From NCBI RefSeq assembly GCF_014645135.1, contig NZ_BMLH01000012.1, positions 28,481-92,480 on the forward strand: a stretch of 64,000 bases of DNA, written 5' to 3'. The stretch's first letter is position 1. Each line of letters opens with the position of its first letter. A program made the position numbers and the translations under genes. This document shows, piece after piece, positions 9,074-17,915 of the stretch. Source of the stretch: Rheinheimera tangshanensis (lineage in GTDB: Bacteria > Pseudomonadota > Gammaproteobacteria > Enterobacterales > Alteromonadaceae). The notes beneath the pieces were generated by a model, which had not been told where the DNA came from, searched no databases, and worked only from the letters and a program-made list of their open reading frames with translations.

Positions 9074-11077
9074 TTAAGAACCTATTACGCCGCCATCATC
9101 TTTAGTGATAATCACAGTAGCAGAACGTGGTCTGCTGCTGCCATCGTTGGCTGGCCAGTTACTGGTGAACTGAGTTGGGGTAGAACGATCGCCAGGGTGC
9201 TGGATATTGACAAACATAGTTTTTAAATCAGGTGTAAAAGCCAAGCCTGTGACTTCAGCATCCACTGGTCCGACAAAAAAGCGTTTGATGGTGCGACTGA
9301 CTGGGTCTGCAACCAACATTTGGTTATTACCATAAGGGCCTTCACCTTGTTGCGAGCCACTCATGTCAGTTTGGATCCATAGCAAACCGTTGGCACTGAA
9401 ACATAAACCATCCGGGCTTGCCATGTGGTTATCTGCAGTTAAAACCAGGTTGGTACCAGGGGTTGCAGTACCTACATCACCAGCCAGCAGGAAGATATCC
9501 CAGTTAAAGCTTAAACCCTGAGTCGCAGCGTTTTCTTTCCAGCGAATAATATGGCCTGTGGCGTTATTAGCGCGTGGGTTTGCCGGGTCAATTTGCTCTG
9601 CTTTACGACCTGTGTTGTTGGTCAGAGTAAAATACACTTCACCAGTGGTTGGATGCACCGCACCCCATTCAGGTCTGTCCATTTTCGTTGCGCCGGCAAT
9701 ATCGGCCGCCAGACGGGTGTTTATTAATAAATCAGCCTGACTGTCAAATGTAACACTGGCAGCAGCGGCTTTCGCCATCAGAGCTTCGTTATTGATATCT
9801 AACGCCAGCCATTCACCTGAACCGTCGGCATTAAATTTTGCTACATACAAAGTACCGTCATTAAGCAGGTGGCCGCCTGCGGTTGCTTGAAAGTAGGCCG
9901 CTTTAGACACGTATTTGTAAATGTATTCAAAAGTAGAGTCATCACCAGAATAAACACTGATTGGCTGACCTTCGACTACTGGTCCAAAAATAACACCTTC
10001 ATGGCCAAAACGGCCTAAGGCGGTGCGCTTTTGTGGCACGCTGTCAGGGTTAAATGGATCTATTTCTACTATCCAGCCAAAGGTATTGGGCTCGTTACGA
10101 TAATCCTCGGTCGCATCTGCACCTAAGCTGGACGCATTAAAACGTTGATACTGATCGGCGCCAGAATCTGCTGTTTCCCAGTAGTAACGCCCATTTTTAC
10201 TGCTGACCCCATAACGCTTATGCTCGCGAGGTTGAGTGGCGTCGGCATTCATAAAGTAACCTGCCCAGTTTTCTTCGCAGGTTAAATAAGTGCCCCAAGG
10301 CGTAAATCCATTACCACAGTTATTTAAGGTGCCGCGGGTTCGGGTACCGTCCTGGCTGTATTTTGTGACTACTTTGGCATCACCACGTACAGGGCCTGTA
10401 ATATCCATAGGGGTAGCGCCTGTAATACGACGGTTCAGCGGACTACCTTGTACCAGTTGGAATTGGCCTTGCGCATCTTTTTTGATATGGGCCACAGTCA
10501 CGCCGTGTGCAGCCACTTCTTTGCGTACTTCATCTGCTGGGCGTGGTAAACCTGTAGGACCCATAGGATGCAACACGTTGGCATCCAGGTATTCATGGTT
10601 AAATACCAACAAACCTTCGTCGCTGTTTTTATTAGTGCTGCGGGCATCTAACGGAAAAAAGTGCATGCCGTCATGGTGCGCACCCACTTGCTGTTCCATA
10701 TCTGCGCCGCTGTTGCTGCCATCTGCCAGATAAGCGGGGTAGCGACCTAATAGCGGCGTACCCATAGGTAAAAATGGACGGGCTGTATAACCTGCAGGAA
10801 CAGTTACTGTGTCTAAACGGTTTGCGGCTATCGCAGTAAAACCTAATAAAACCGGTGCAGGTTCAGGTTTTACTGCCACAGGGCCAGTTGTGGGTTCGGC
10901 GGTATCACTGCTGCAAGCCACTAAAGATGTGCCCATAATAGTAGCTATGGCAGCGCCTAAAGAACCTTTTAAAAAGCTGCGGCGGGACGCTAATACCGAC
11001 TGAAAATCCGGGTTATCGGAAAAGTTGGTTTGTGGATCTATACCTGAATTGTCGATCTCGAAATTTTTGTTCTGCAT
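9074..11077 (-). CDS. PhoX/DUF839-family Tat-exported lipoprotein (putative phosphatase)
   Basis: 667-residue exported protein of the PhoX (DUF839) family, whose characterised members are Ca/Fe-dependent alkaline phosphatases. Residues 30-56 form a Tat signal (twin-arginine SRRSFLKGS, hydrophobic stretch) ending in the lipobox-like LVACSSD, so it is probably an exported lipoprotein. The body shows family segments such as LLVFNHEYLD, NCGNGFTPWGTYLTCEENW, GRFGHEGVIFGPVV, VYSGDDSTFEYIYKYVS, and the late ASPDGLCFSANGLLWIQTDMSG. Activity on phosphate esters is inferred from the family. It is the most downstream of three minus-strand genes but is separated from the oxidase gene by 181 bases and a hairpin. 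Confidence 0.85.
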   Translation of the reverse strand: MQNKNFEIDNSGIDPQTNFSDNPDFQSVLASRRSFLKGSLGAAIATIMGTSLVACSSDTAEPTTGPVAVKPEPAPVLLGFTAIAANRLDTVTVPAGYTARPFLPMGTPLLGRYPAYLADGSNSGADMEQQVGAHHDGMHFFPLDARSTNKNSDEGLLVFNHEYLDANVLHPMGPTGLPRPADEVRKEVAAHGVTVAHIKKDAQGQFQLVQGSPLNRRITGATPMDITGPVRGDAKVVTKYSQDGTRTRGTLNNCGNGFTPWGTYLTCEENWAGYFMNADATQPREHKRYGVSSKNGRYYWETADSGADQYQRFNASSLGADATEDYRNEPNTFGWIVEIDPFNPDSVPQKRTALGRFGHEGVIFGPVVEGQPISVYSGDDSTFEYIYKYVSKAAYFQATAGGHLLNDGTLYVAKFNADGSGEWLALDINNEALMAKAAAASVTFDSQADLLINTRLAADIAGATKMDRPEWGAVHPTTGEVYFTLTNNTGRKAEQIDPANPRANNATGHIIRWKENAATQGLSFNWDIFLLAGDVGTATPGTNLVLTADNHMASPDGLCFSANGLLWIQTDMSGSQQGEGPYGNNQMLVADPVSRTIKRFFVGPVDAEVTGLAFTPDLKTMFVNIQHPGDRSTPTQFTSNWPANDGSSRPRSATVIITKDDGGVIGS

Positions 11078-11222
11078 TTTGACTCCGATGTCGGTTTAAT
11101 TAAAAATCTGCACGCGACATTAGAGCTGTTGCTTGTTTCAGTAAGGTTACTTTTTGTTGATAAAATAAAGACAGCTATTCGACATTTATATGACAAGCGG
11201 CTGTGAATTCAGTCTGGGGAAA

Positions 11223-11250
11223 ACGCAGTGTGAACATGGTCACACTGCGT
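11223..11250 (-). terminator. Hairpin after the multicopper oxidase gene
   Basis: Perfect 11-base stem ACGCAGTGTGA / TCACACTGCGT with a six-base loop, starting nine bases past the oxidase stop on the minus strand. It lacks a T-run. It probably separates the tyrosinase/oxidase transcript from the PhoX-type gene. Confidence 0.5.
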
Positions 11251-11258
11251 AGCGGATT

Positions 11259-13223
11259 TTAGTGATGGCCTTTACTGACTCCACCACTGGCGTTCGGCAG
11301 GCTGATCCGCACATTTTGCATCATGCCCTGATCTTCGTGATCCAAAATATGGCAGTGCAAGACAAAGTCGCCGATATAGCGCTGGTATTGAGTGCGAACT
11401 ATCACTTTGTAGGATTGGCCCATCGCATTTTTCACCCATAACGTGTCCTTCCATTTGCCTTTTAAGCCTCTGTATTGCGGGTCTGGGAATTTTTTCGTGG
11501 TGTCATAATCATCCACCGCATCGTCAGTACTGACATCTTTACCATTGGGATCTAATACAGCAACAACCTGAAATGGATTCACATGAATATGAAAAGGATG
11601 ACTTGCCAGTTTTGACGTTAAAGTCCACTCGTCGGTATGACCTAAAATCAACTCTCTGTCGATACGGCCAGGCTGATAAGGTTCGCCGTCAATTTCAAAG
11701 CGGACAGGGCTGGCTTTGGTATCAATATTAAACTCCAGTTGCTGCTTATTCGGCGTGTCCGGCAAATCCTGATGTGGCACAAAATGACTGAGTTTCAGAC
11801 CGGCCTGTAAGTCGTTTATCACCGCATTTTGCATATCGGGGCTGATATTCACTTTGGCGCTTTGGATCAGCTGCTGCCCTATAGTGGATATGACAGGTCC
11901 GGCAGAGTTTTCTACTTGTACTATGCCCAGTAGTTGTGGTTCTGACGGGGTCTGATCAACGTTGGCTGACGCTGCTGCTGCATCGTCTATAACGCAATAT
12001 TGTCCGCCATCAGGAAACATCATTAGCGTATCCCAGCGGTAACCCGGCTGGAATACAGTGACTTCTGTGGAGTCTATTTCGCTGAGCGTTAAACCATCTG
12101 CTGCAATTTGATGTTGTGGCACTAAAGCGCCAGTGCAGGATTTTTGTAGTAGCTTTTGCTCATCAGCAGCCGATACTGGGCCTTGTAATGGTTGGCCAGT
12201 CAGTTTTACCACTTTTAAGTTGATACTGTCGCGCACCCCGGCATGCACCATACGCCAGTGTTCGACCTGACCTGCTTTGGCATCGGCAAAAAAAGGTTGC
12301 ACTGCGCCATTGATACTGGTGTAACGGCCAGATTTACTCCAGCCACCCGGGCCAAATCCGGCATAATCCAGTATTTCGCCTACATCACCGGGATCGCAGA
12401 TATAAGCACCATTAGCATCCATTTTCAGCGTGGGTTTTTCACCCGGTTTGGTCGGTTTGGTATAACAGCCATACTGAATTTGCTGAAACACCATGGTGCG
12501 CTCTTTAAAGGTCTGGTTAGCAGAACTGGTTAACAACAGATCGATATCCCCGGTGCGGTCTTTCGTCGGCTGTCGGGTGCCCTGAATAATTAAAGCTCCG
12601 GCCATTCCGCTGGCCACCTGAATAGCGGTAGAGCCATGACGGTGCGGGTGATACCAGAAAGTACCTGCCGGATGGTCAGCCGGAATATTGTATTCGTACT
12701 GAAAAGATACGGTAGGGTCTATCGATATCAGCACGTTGTCACTATTGCCAGCCGGGTTGATCCACAAGCCATGGGTATGCATATTGGTGCCGTTAAAACA
12801 GTGGGGGACATTGACGCCTTTCTGATGACTGACACAGCTAGGATCAGCCGGGAGCTTGTTATTTAAGGTGGCTCTGATGGTTTCGCCCGGAAATACCCGC
12901 AAAGTAGGGGCAACAAAAGGTGCGTTAGTATCAGTCTTGCTGCCTCGATAGCTGCGTAAATTCACCTGATCCCAACTGCTGGTATTTGGATTCCATAACT
13001 GGCTGCGGGTAAACACAACATCCCAATTCAGACTGGCTTCATCAGGTTGAGGCGCTCCGGCTTGTTGCTGGGCTTTGGTCAGTGGAGCATGTATCGCCCT
13101 TTTAATCTCCAGCAAAGGGGGATCTTGTAGCGGACGGGGTTGAGTTGCCACAGCCGCATCACTCGCTGTAACCGTTACGAGCAGTGTCAGAGGGAGAATA
13201 TGACGAGAGATAAAGTCAGACAT
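11259..13223 (-). CDS. Secreted multicopper oxidase (laccase-like)
   Basis: Periplasmic or secreted three-cupredoxin oxidase of 654 residues that couples one-electron oxidation of phenols or metals to reduction of O2 to water. Residues 1-26 form the signal peptide. All four copper-binding segments are present: NMHTHGLWINP (about 147-157), WYHPHRHG (about 190-197), HPFHIHVNPF (about 540-550) and HCHILDHEDQGMM (about 625-637), whose last Met is the type-1 copper axial ligand. The middle domain is large and contains Cys pairs. GAGGACTTCCCT before the ATG is a good ribosome binding site. It lies 64 bases downstream of the tyrosinase gene, which suggests shared work on phenolic substrates. The true substrate is unknown. 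Confidence 0.92.
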   Translation of the reverse strand: MSDFISRHILPLTLLVTVTASDAAVATQPRPLQDPPLLEIKRAIHAPLTKAQQQAGAPQPDEASLNWDVVFTRSQLWNPNTSSWDQVNLRSYRGSKTDTNAPFVAPTLRVFPGETIRATLNNKLPADPSCVSHQKGVNVPHCFNGTNMHTHGLWINPAGNSDNVLISIDPTVSFQYEYNIPADHPAGTFWYHPHRHGSTAIQVASGMAGALIIQGTRQPTKDRTGDIDLLLTSSANQTFKERTMVFQQIQYGCYTKPTKPGEKPTLKMDANGAYICDPGDVGEILDYAGFGPGGWSKSGRYTSINGAVQPFFADAKAGQVEHWRMVHAGVRDSINLKVVKLTGQPLQGPVSAADEQKLLQKSCTGALVPQHQIAADGLTLSEIDSTEVTVFQPGYRWDTLMMFPDGGQYCVIDDAAAASANVDQTPSEPQLLGIVQVENSAGPVISTIGQQLIQSAKVNISPDMQNAVINDLQAGLKLSHFVPHQDLPDTPNKQQLEFNIDTKASPVRFEIDGEPYQPGRIDRELILGHTDEWTLTSKLASHPFHIHVNPFQVVAVLDPNGKDVSTDDAVDDYDTTKKFPDPQYRGLKGKWKDTLWVKNAMGQSYKVIVRTQYQRYIGDFVLHCHILDHEDQGMMQNVRISLPNASGGVSKGHH

Positions 13224-13250
13224 AGGGAAGTCCTCACTAAAATTAATAGG

Positions 13251-13278
13251 ATAAAACCCGGAGCATTCCGGGTTTTAT
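13251..13278 (-). terminator. Intercistronic hairpin between tyrosinase and multicopper oxidase
   Basis: Perfect 11-base stem ATAAAACCCGG / CCGGGTTTTAT with a six-base loop, placed in the 64-base gap between the two copper enzyme genes. It resembles a terminator but has only the short T-run inside the stem, so partial termination or mRNA processing is likely and would set the ratio of the two products. Confidence 0.6.
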
Positions 13279-13287
13279 TTGGGATTT

Positions 13288-14892
13288 CTATTGGCGAGTT
13301 GGCGCAGTTTCCAGTCGGATTTGACCTAGGGTGATGCCAGATTGGCGGGGCTTTTCTGCGACTTCTGTCGTGGTTAAATTGGTCGGGACAAAGTGCACCA
13401 TCAGATCTGCAGCATCAGCATGGCCCAGTTGTTGCGCCAGATCTGTCACTTTATAGACTAAGTCTCCCATATCTCCCATTGCATGGCCGGCATGCGCGTG
13501 GTCTGTTACACCAAAGTAGTTGATAGTCGCGACATACAACTTTTGCTCAGGCTGTTGTTCAGTACTCAGGTAGATTTTATAGGTAGTGGCAGGGGCTCCG
13601 ACCATTTTCACATCTTGCAGGACCAGATAAGTATCTCCTGTGCTCTGAGACAGCAGCTCTATTTTGTCTGACGCCTGTAATTGAGCCGGAACTTGTGGAT
13701 CCAGTGCCACTTTGGTGGTCGTGCCGCGTAAATCCACAGTTTTATTGCTGCTGACCGGGGCATGAGCTTTAAACTGAATAAGGGTTTTCTCAGGTTGAGC
13801 TTTGGCCAGTTGCTGTGGTGCCACTTTTTGTATGTCGCAGGCGGTTTCGTTGCTATAACGTACCGGAATTTTTCCTGGCGTAAATACATCTGCGATGGTC
13901 ATGGTTGCCTGATTACCATTTTCATCAGCAAAGCTGTAGCTGGTTTGATACCAGCTTTCCGGCATACCCAGGTTGGCTTTAGCCCATGCCAGATCAATGG
14001 TTTTGCCCGCGGCTTTTTTATTCAGCCAGCACTGCCATAAACGGTCTATATTGGCATGATGCATATAAAACACTGGGTCTAAACCAGCAATAGGCACAAA
14101 GCCCATATTAGGTGTGGCACAGCCTGTCCCTACAGCACAATGCATAGCCCCATGGGGCTGTCCTTGCAGCTGATTAGAGAAGTGAGTGAAATCTGTAAAA
14201 GAAAAAGCCTGAGCTGCACTGGCACTGTCTGGATCTATGGCTGTTTTATTGTCATTTAGCCCTGGAGTGCGGAACTGGTCGTATAGTGAGCCTGCGGCTT
14301 GCCCTCTGACCAGTTGCGGTAACGCTAAACCCTTGCCGTCAGGGCTGCGCTCCTGAAAATAGTCCCAGTAGGGTAACGAAAAGTTCGGATCGCCTACATG
14401 TTTTCTTAAGGTTTTTTCGTAAAAATATAAAAACATCCGGTGCCAGGGTAAAAAGTTCAGGTTACCGTGCTGGCAGGTTCCCCATACATTGTCAGTAAAG
14501 CCATCGTTAGGCACTGTGGAGTTACTCATATGCTGGTAGTAAGCATCACAGGTGGCTTTATCCAGCACTTCTAAACAGCCCGGCATACGATACGCTATGT
14601 AGGCTTTCAGATCTGTGGCGTTTTTCCCTGTACCAAAAAAACCATGGGTATTGGACCAATAGGCAAAACTGGTACGAAAATCTGCTGACATGGGATTGGC
14701 CTGACTTTTGGCTTTCATCCGCTCTATGCCTTGTTGCAGAGCTTTTACTTTGGCCGGATCGGAGGAGAAGTCTTTTACGCTAATGCGGTAAGAGGCTTCG
14801 GCCAATGCGTAACTGCTGCATAACAGCAAAGAGAGGGCGATGGTAAATGTTTTTTTTGTATAGGACGATTTTTTGGACAGAGCGGCTGGCAT
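13288..14892 (-). CDS. Exported tyrosinase / polyphenol oxidase (type-3 copper)
   Basis: Binuclear copper enzyme of 534 residues that hydroxylates or oxidises phenols to quinones. A signal peptide covers about residues 1-32 (core FTIALSLLLCSSYALA). Likely CuA ligands are His121, His142 and His151 (QHGNLNFLPWHRMFLYFYEK). CuB ligands are His247, His251 (QPHGAMHCAVG) and His278 or His279 (DPVFYMHHANIDRLW). This pattern and the C-terminal domain (about 355-534, with KVTDLAQQL and MVHFVPTN) are of the plant-type polyphenol oxidase class rather than the Streptomyces type. The segment DHAHAGHAMGDMGD at 464-477 is rich in His and Met and may bind copper. It is the first gene of a minus-strand pair with a multicopper oxidase. 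AAAGGATCC precedes the ATG. Confidence 0.93.
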   Translation of the reverse strand: MPAALSKKSSYTKKTFTIALSLLLCSSYALAEASYRISVKDFSSDPAKVKALQQGIERMKAKSQANPMSADFRTSFAYWSNTHGFFGTGKNATDLKAYIAYRMPGCLEVLDKATCDAYYQHMSNSTVPNDGFTDNVWGTCQHGNLNFLPWHRMFLYFYEKTLRKHVGDPNFSLPYWDYFQERSPDGKGLALPQLVRGQAAGSLYDQFRTPGLNDNKTAIDPDSASAAQAFSFTDFTHFSNQLQGQPHGAMHCAVGTGCATPNMGFVPIAGLDPVFYMHHANIDRLWQCWLNKKAAGKTIDLAWAKANLGMPESWYQTSYSFADENGNQATMTIADVFTPGKIPVRYSNETACDIQKVAPQQLAKAQPEKTLIQFKAHAPVSSNKTVDLRGTTTKVALDPQVPAQLQASDKIELLSQSTGDTYLVLQDVKMVGAPATTYKIYLSTEQQPEQKLYVATINYFGVTDHAHAGHAMGDMGDLVYKVTDLAQQLGHADAADLMVHFVPTNLTTTEVAEKPRQSGITLGQIRLETAPTRQ

Positions 14893-15131
14893 ACAAGGAT
14901 CCTTTTTGTAGTCTGAACAACAGGCTGTAGTTTCTATATTCGAGATTTATTCAAACGGGCTACACAACCATAGTCCCTTTTTTAGATAAATCAACGTCGG
15001 ATCAATTTATTTTGGTGATGGTGCTGGAGTGCTATGACGGAATTAAATGCAGAGGCAGGCCGGAAGATGAGTGGCAGCGAAAGAGGGGGACTGCTTTTGT
15101 TGCAAGCTGTCAGGGCCGCTGAAAAATCAGC

Positions 15132-15836
15132 TCAGCTTAGTTTAGAAAGATAAGCGGGTACAATTTTTGCGGCCGGACCGTAATACCCCTCAGCAAAATC
15201 ACCCCGGGTCGCTTCCATATTCAGCTCCACGGTATGAGCGCCTGATTCTGCCGCAATCTTTACAAAACCAGCCGCAGGATAAACCTGACCTGAAGTGCCT
15301 GTAGAGATAAATAAATCTGCTTGCATCAGCGCATCTACGCAGTCATCCATCAGATAAGGCATTTCACCGAACCAGACAATATCGGGTCTGAGTGGTTGTG
15401 GATTTTTACAGCAGTGACACAGATCGGCTGCAGTTAAATCCTTTAGCCAGCTCAGGTTTTTCCCTGTAACAGGGCATTTTACTTTTTGTAATTGGCCGTG
15501 CATTGTAATCAATGACTCAGAACCCGCTCTTTGGTGCAGGTTATCGACATTCTGGGTGATCAGTAAAAAACGCCCCCCTTTGCTTTTGTGCTGAAGTTCA
15601 AACTGCGCCAATGCCTGATGAGCCGAATTAGGTTTTAATTTGGGATCCAATAACTGAGCACGGCGCTGATTATAAAATTGATGCACTAAAGCTGGATTTC
15701 GCTGATAGCCTTCAGGGGTGGCGACGTCCTCTATCTGATGGTTTTCCCAGAGGCCATTACTGTCTCTGAAGGTTTTAATACCTGATTCAGCAGAGATACC
15801 AGCTCCGGTCAACACTACTATGTTGTTAAATCTCAT
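15132..15836 (-). CDS. cobB: CobB sirtuin, NAD-dependent lysine deacylase
   Basis: Cytoplasmic Sir2-family enzyme removing acetyl and succinyl groups from protein lysines with NAD+. The 234 residues carry [15 protein letters not shown] (11-25), [13 protein letters not shown] (94-106), catalytic His113 in MHGQ, and the zinc region KCPVTGK...CHCC, arranged as in E. coli CobB. Tyr55 and Arg58 (YNQR) form the Y-x-x-R pair that marks class III sirtuins with desuccinylase activity. The C-terminal [16 protein letters not shown] matches CobB closely. It is monocistronic. Confidence 0.94.
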   Translation of the reverse strand: MRFNNIVVLTGAGISAESGIKTFRDSNGLWENHQIEDVATPEGYQRNPALVHQFYNQRRAQLLDPKLKPNSAHQALAQFELQHKSKGGRFLLITQNVDNLHQRAGSESLITMHGQLQKVKCPVTGKNLSWLKDLTAADLCHCCKNPQPLRPDIVWFGEMPYLMDDCVDALMQADLFISTGTSGQVYPAAGFVKIAAESGAHTVELNMEATRGDFAEGYYGPAAKIVPAYLSKLS

Positions 15837-16190
15837 AAATCAGAACCTGTGTTGCTGTCAGTGCAAAAGTATGGGGTGAGGTCCAGGCGTAATTCAATGC
15901 ATCGCTTGTCGTATCCTACTGCCAACTGAAAAAGAGAACCAGCCCCTAACCCCTATTCTTGCAAAGACCATCCCTAGAATAAAAGCTGGTGCTGCTCGCT
16001 TAAAACGAAAGGAGCGAAGATAGCCGCGTTCAATGTTTGTTTCACTTTTATCATATTTGTTGTGTCTTTATTTTGACTCTGCTATTTTCTTGCTAATTAG
16101 CACAGAGGCTGACCTATAGTTATAAAGCTTTAAGTCAATTTTGGCTTAGCTTTTAAAAACGTCTGACGTTACAGACCAAGCAGGAGTTGT
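15837..16190. other. Intergenic region upstream of cobB and the diguanylate cyclase gene
   Basis: 354 bases between two divergent genes. It has an AT-rich part at 16030-16150 with several possible promoter hexamers, none convincing enough to call. I see no palindrome, small gene or RNA. Confidence 0.4.
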
Positions 16191-17096
16191 ATGCCAAGCC
16201 CGTCGTTAGCCTCGTTAAGTGATTATATTGATCAGTTACTTGAAGCTATTTGTGTGGTGGATGCCAATGGCCACTTTTTGTATTTGAGTTCCGGTTGTGA
16301 GCGGATCTTTGGTTATCAAAGCAGCGAAATGATTGGTCGTTCTATGATTGAGTTAGTGCATCCGGATGACAGAGAACGCACTTTGTTGGCTGCCAGCGAG
16401 ATTATGTCGGGCGATGAAAAAATTGATTTTGAGAACCGTTATATTCGCAAAGATGGTCAGATTGCTCATATTCAATGGTCGGCCCGTTGGTCTGAAGATC
16501 ATAATGTACGGGTGGCTGTGGCCCGTGATATCACTAAACATAAACAGTTATTAGAGCAGTTACAGCATATTGCTTTTTACGATCCGCTGACGCAATTACC
16601 CAACAGAGCTTTGTTTGAAGACAGGCTACAGCAATCACTGGCGCGGACCAGACGAGAGCAGGGAATGCTGGCTTTGTGTTTTGTTGATTTGGATAAGTTT
16701 AAAGAAGTGAATGACCGGTATGGTCATGCTGCTGGCGATTTATGTTTGAAGAAAGTAGCAGAGCTTCTGTTGTATTCAGTGCGGGAAACCGACACTGTAG
16801 CCCGTTTAGGTGGTGATGAGTTTGTAATTGTAATGGATGCGGTAGCAGAGCAATCAGCTGTGATGGGCACCTTACAGCATCTTTTAACTAAACTGCAGCA
16901 GCCGTTTTTATTCGAACAACATCAACTGCAACTCTCGGCTAGCATAGGAATAGCGTTGTTCCCTCTGCATGGTCAGGATCAGGCCAGTTTGTTAGCTGCT
17001 GCTGACCGGGCTATGTATAAGGCTAAACATGCCGGTGGTCATCAACTTTCTATGGCAACTGAGCTTTCACATTCAAGCGGAAAAAATTACGGTTAA
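16191..17096 (+). CDS. PAS-GGDEF diguanylate cyclase
   Basis: Cytoplasmic signalling enzyme of 301 residues making cyclic di-GMP. A PAS sensor domain occupies about 8-115 (AICVVDANGHFLYLSSG, then IRKDGQIAHIQWSARW). The GGDEF domain spans about 125-290, with HIAFYDPLTQLPNRALF, FVDLDKFKEVND and an intact GGDEF at 207-211. RETD at 198-201 lies five residues before GGDEF and is the allosteric inhibitory I-site, so the enzyme should be active and product-inhibited. There is no transmembrane segment, so the PAS domain senses an internal cue (unknown). AGGAG lies before the ATG. Confidence 0.93.
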   Translation: MPSPSLASLSDYIDQLLEAICVVDANGHFLYLSSGCERIFGYQSSEMIGRSMIELVHPDDRERTLLAASEIMSGDEKIDFENRYIRKDGQIAHIQWSARWSEDHNVRVAVARDITKHKQLLEQLQHIAFYDPLTQLPNRALFEDRLQQSLARTRREQGMLALCFVDLDKFKEVNDRYGHAAGDLCLKKVAELLLYSVRETDTVARLGGDEFVIVMDAVAEQSAVMGTLQHLLTKLQQPFLFEQHQLQLSASIGIALFPLHGQDQASLLAAADRAMYKAKHAGGHQLSMATELSHSSGKNYG

Positions 17097-17153
17097 TTTT
17101 GCTTTTATCGCTGTTAAACTTTTGTTTTTCATGCAGTTGAGCTCTGTATTCCT

Positions 17154-17753
17154 ATGTCCTTACCCCGTCGTATCCATCGCTTTTTGGGCTGGTGTTTGAT
17201 TCTGCCATTTTTTGTCTGGGCTTTCACTGGCCTGGTGTTTTTTATAAAACCCGGTTATCAGGCCGCTTTTTCCTACCTGACGGTCAAAACCTATCCTATC
17301 AGCAACGCAGTTCAGCTCATTCCACAACCAGAGTGGCAGGAAATCAAATTACTGCAAACCGTGCTGGGACCACATTTAATGGTGAAACAATCAGATAGGT
17401 GGCAGCAGTTAAATCTGACGGATTTTACAGTGCGACCACAACCTTCGGCTGATGACTTGCTGCGGCTGATTAAAGACGCAATGAGCGTCGATTCGAAGCG
17501 ATATGGCGAACAATTGCTGAAAACAGAGCAGGGTTTTGTCACTGATACCGGAGTGCAAATTCAGCTGGACTGGGCTAGCTTAAGTCTGTCGCAACAAGGC
17601 AAAGATACGGAATTAATTAACAATTTATACAAAGCTCATTACCTGCAATGGACAGGACAAAAGACAATAGATCAGGTACTGGGTGTGATTGGCTTAGTGC
17701 TGTTGATGTTGACCACAGTAGTGGGAGTCTGGTTACTGATCCGTCGTCGTTGA
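17154..17753 (+). CDS. PepSY-associated membrane protein
   Basis: 199-residue protein with an N-terminal helix (about 9-31, LGWCLILPFFVWAFTGLVFF), a periplasmic PepSY-like portion and a C-terminal helix (about 174-196) followed by RRR. Such proteins commonly accompany TonB-dependent siderophore receptors and are thought to help reduce or release iron at the inner membrane, though this is not proven. It lies 162 bases upstream of the Fiu-like receptor, with the candidate Fur boxes between them, so it may be transcribed separately. The ribosome binding site is weak. Confidence 0.75.
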   Translation: MSLPRRIHRFLGWCLILPFFVWAFTGLVFFIKPGYQAAFSYLTVKTYPISNAVQLIPQPEWQEIKLLQTVLGPHLMVKQSDRWQQLNLTDFTVRPQPSADDLLRLIKDAMSVDSKRYGEQLLKTEQGFVTDTGVQIQLDWASLSLSQQGKDTELINNLYKAHYLQWTGQKTIDQVLGVIGLVLLMLTTVVGVWLLIRRR

Positions 17754-17804
17754 AGGCGCTTTAATTGTTTCATCGCTGGAGATTATAAAAAAGTTCCATC
17801 TAAA

Positions 17805-17836
17805 TGAAAATTGTTTGCAAACAAGAATGATTCTCG
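17805..17836 (+). promoter_or_regulatory. Two adjacent candidate Fur boxes upstream of fiu-like gene
   Basis: Against the 7-1-7 core TGATAATnATTATCA, TGAAAATTGTTTGCA (17805-17819) matches 10 of 14 positions. CAAGAATGATTCTCG (17822-17836) matches 9 of 14 and contains the perfect dyad AGAAT-G-ATTCT. They are 80-110 bases before the receptor start. Iron repression through Fur is inferred from this and from the gene content. Confidence 0.6.
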
Positions 17837-17915
17837 ATAGCATGCGCAGCAGGATCAGCGCCGATACCGAAAAACTTGTTGTTAACACTCTATTTTCATA
17901 GAAGGACTTTATTCG

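Noticed and set aside
10290-10733. 147-codon open frame opposite the PhoX-type gene
   Set aside because: Antisense to a well-supported gene; composition reflects the complementary strand and no domain is seen.
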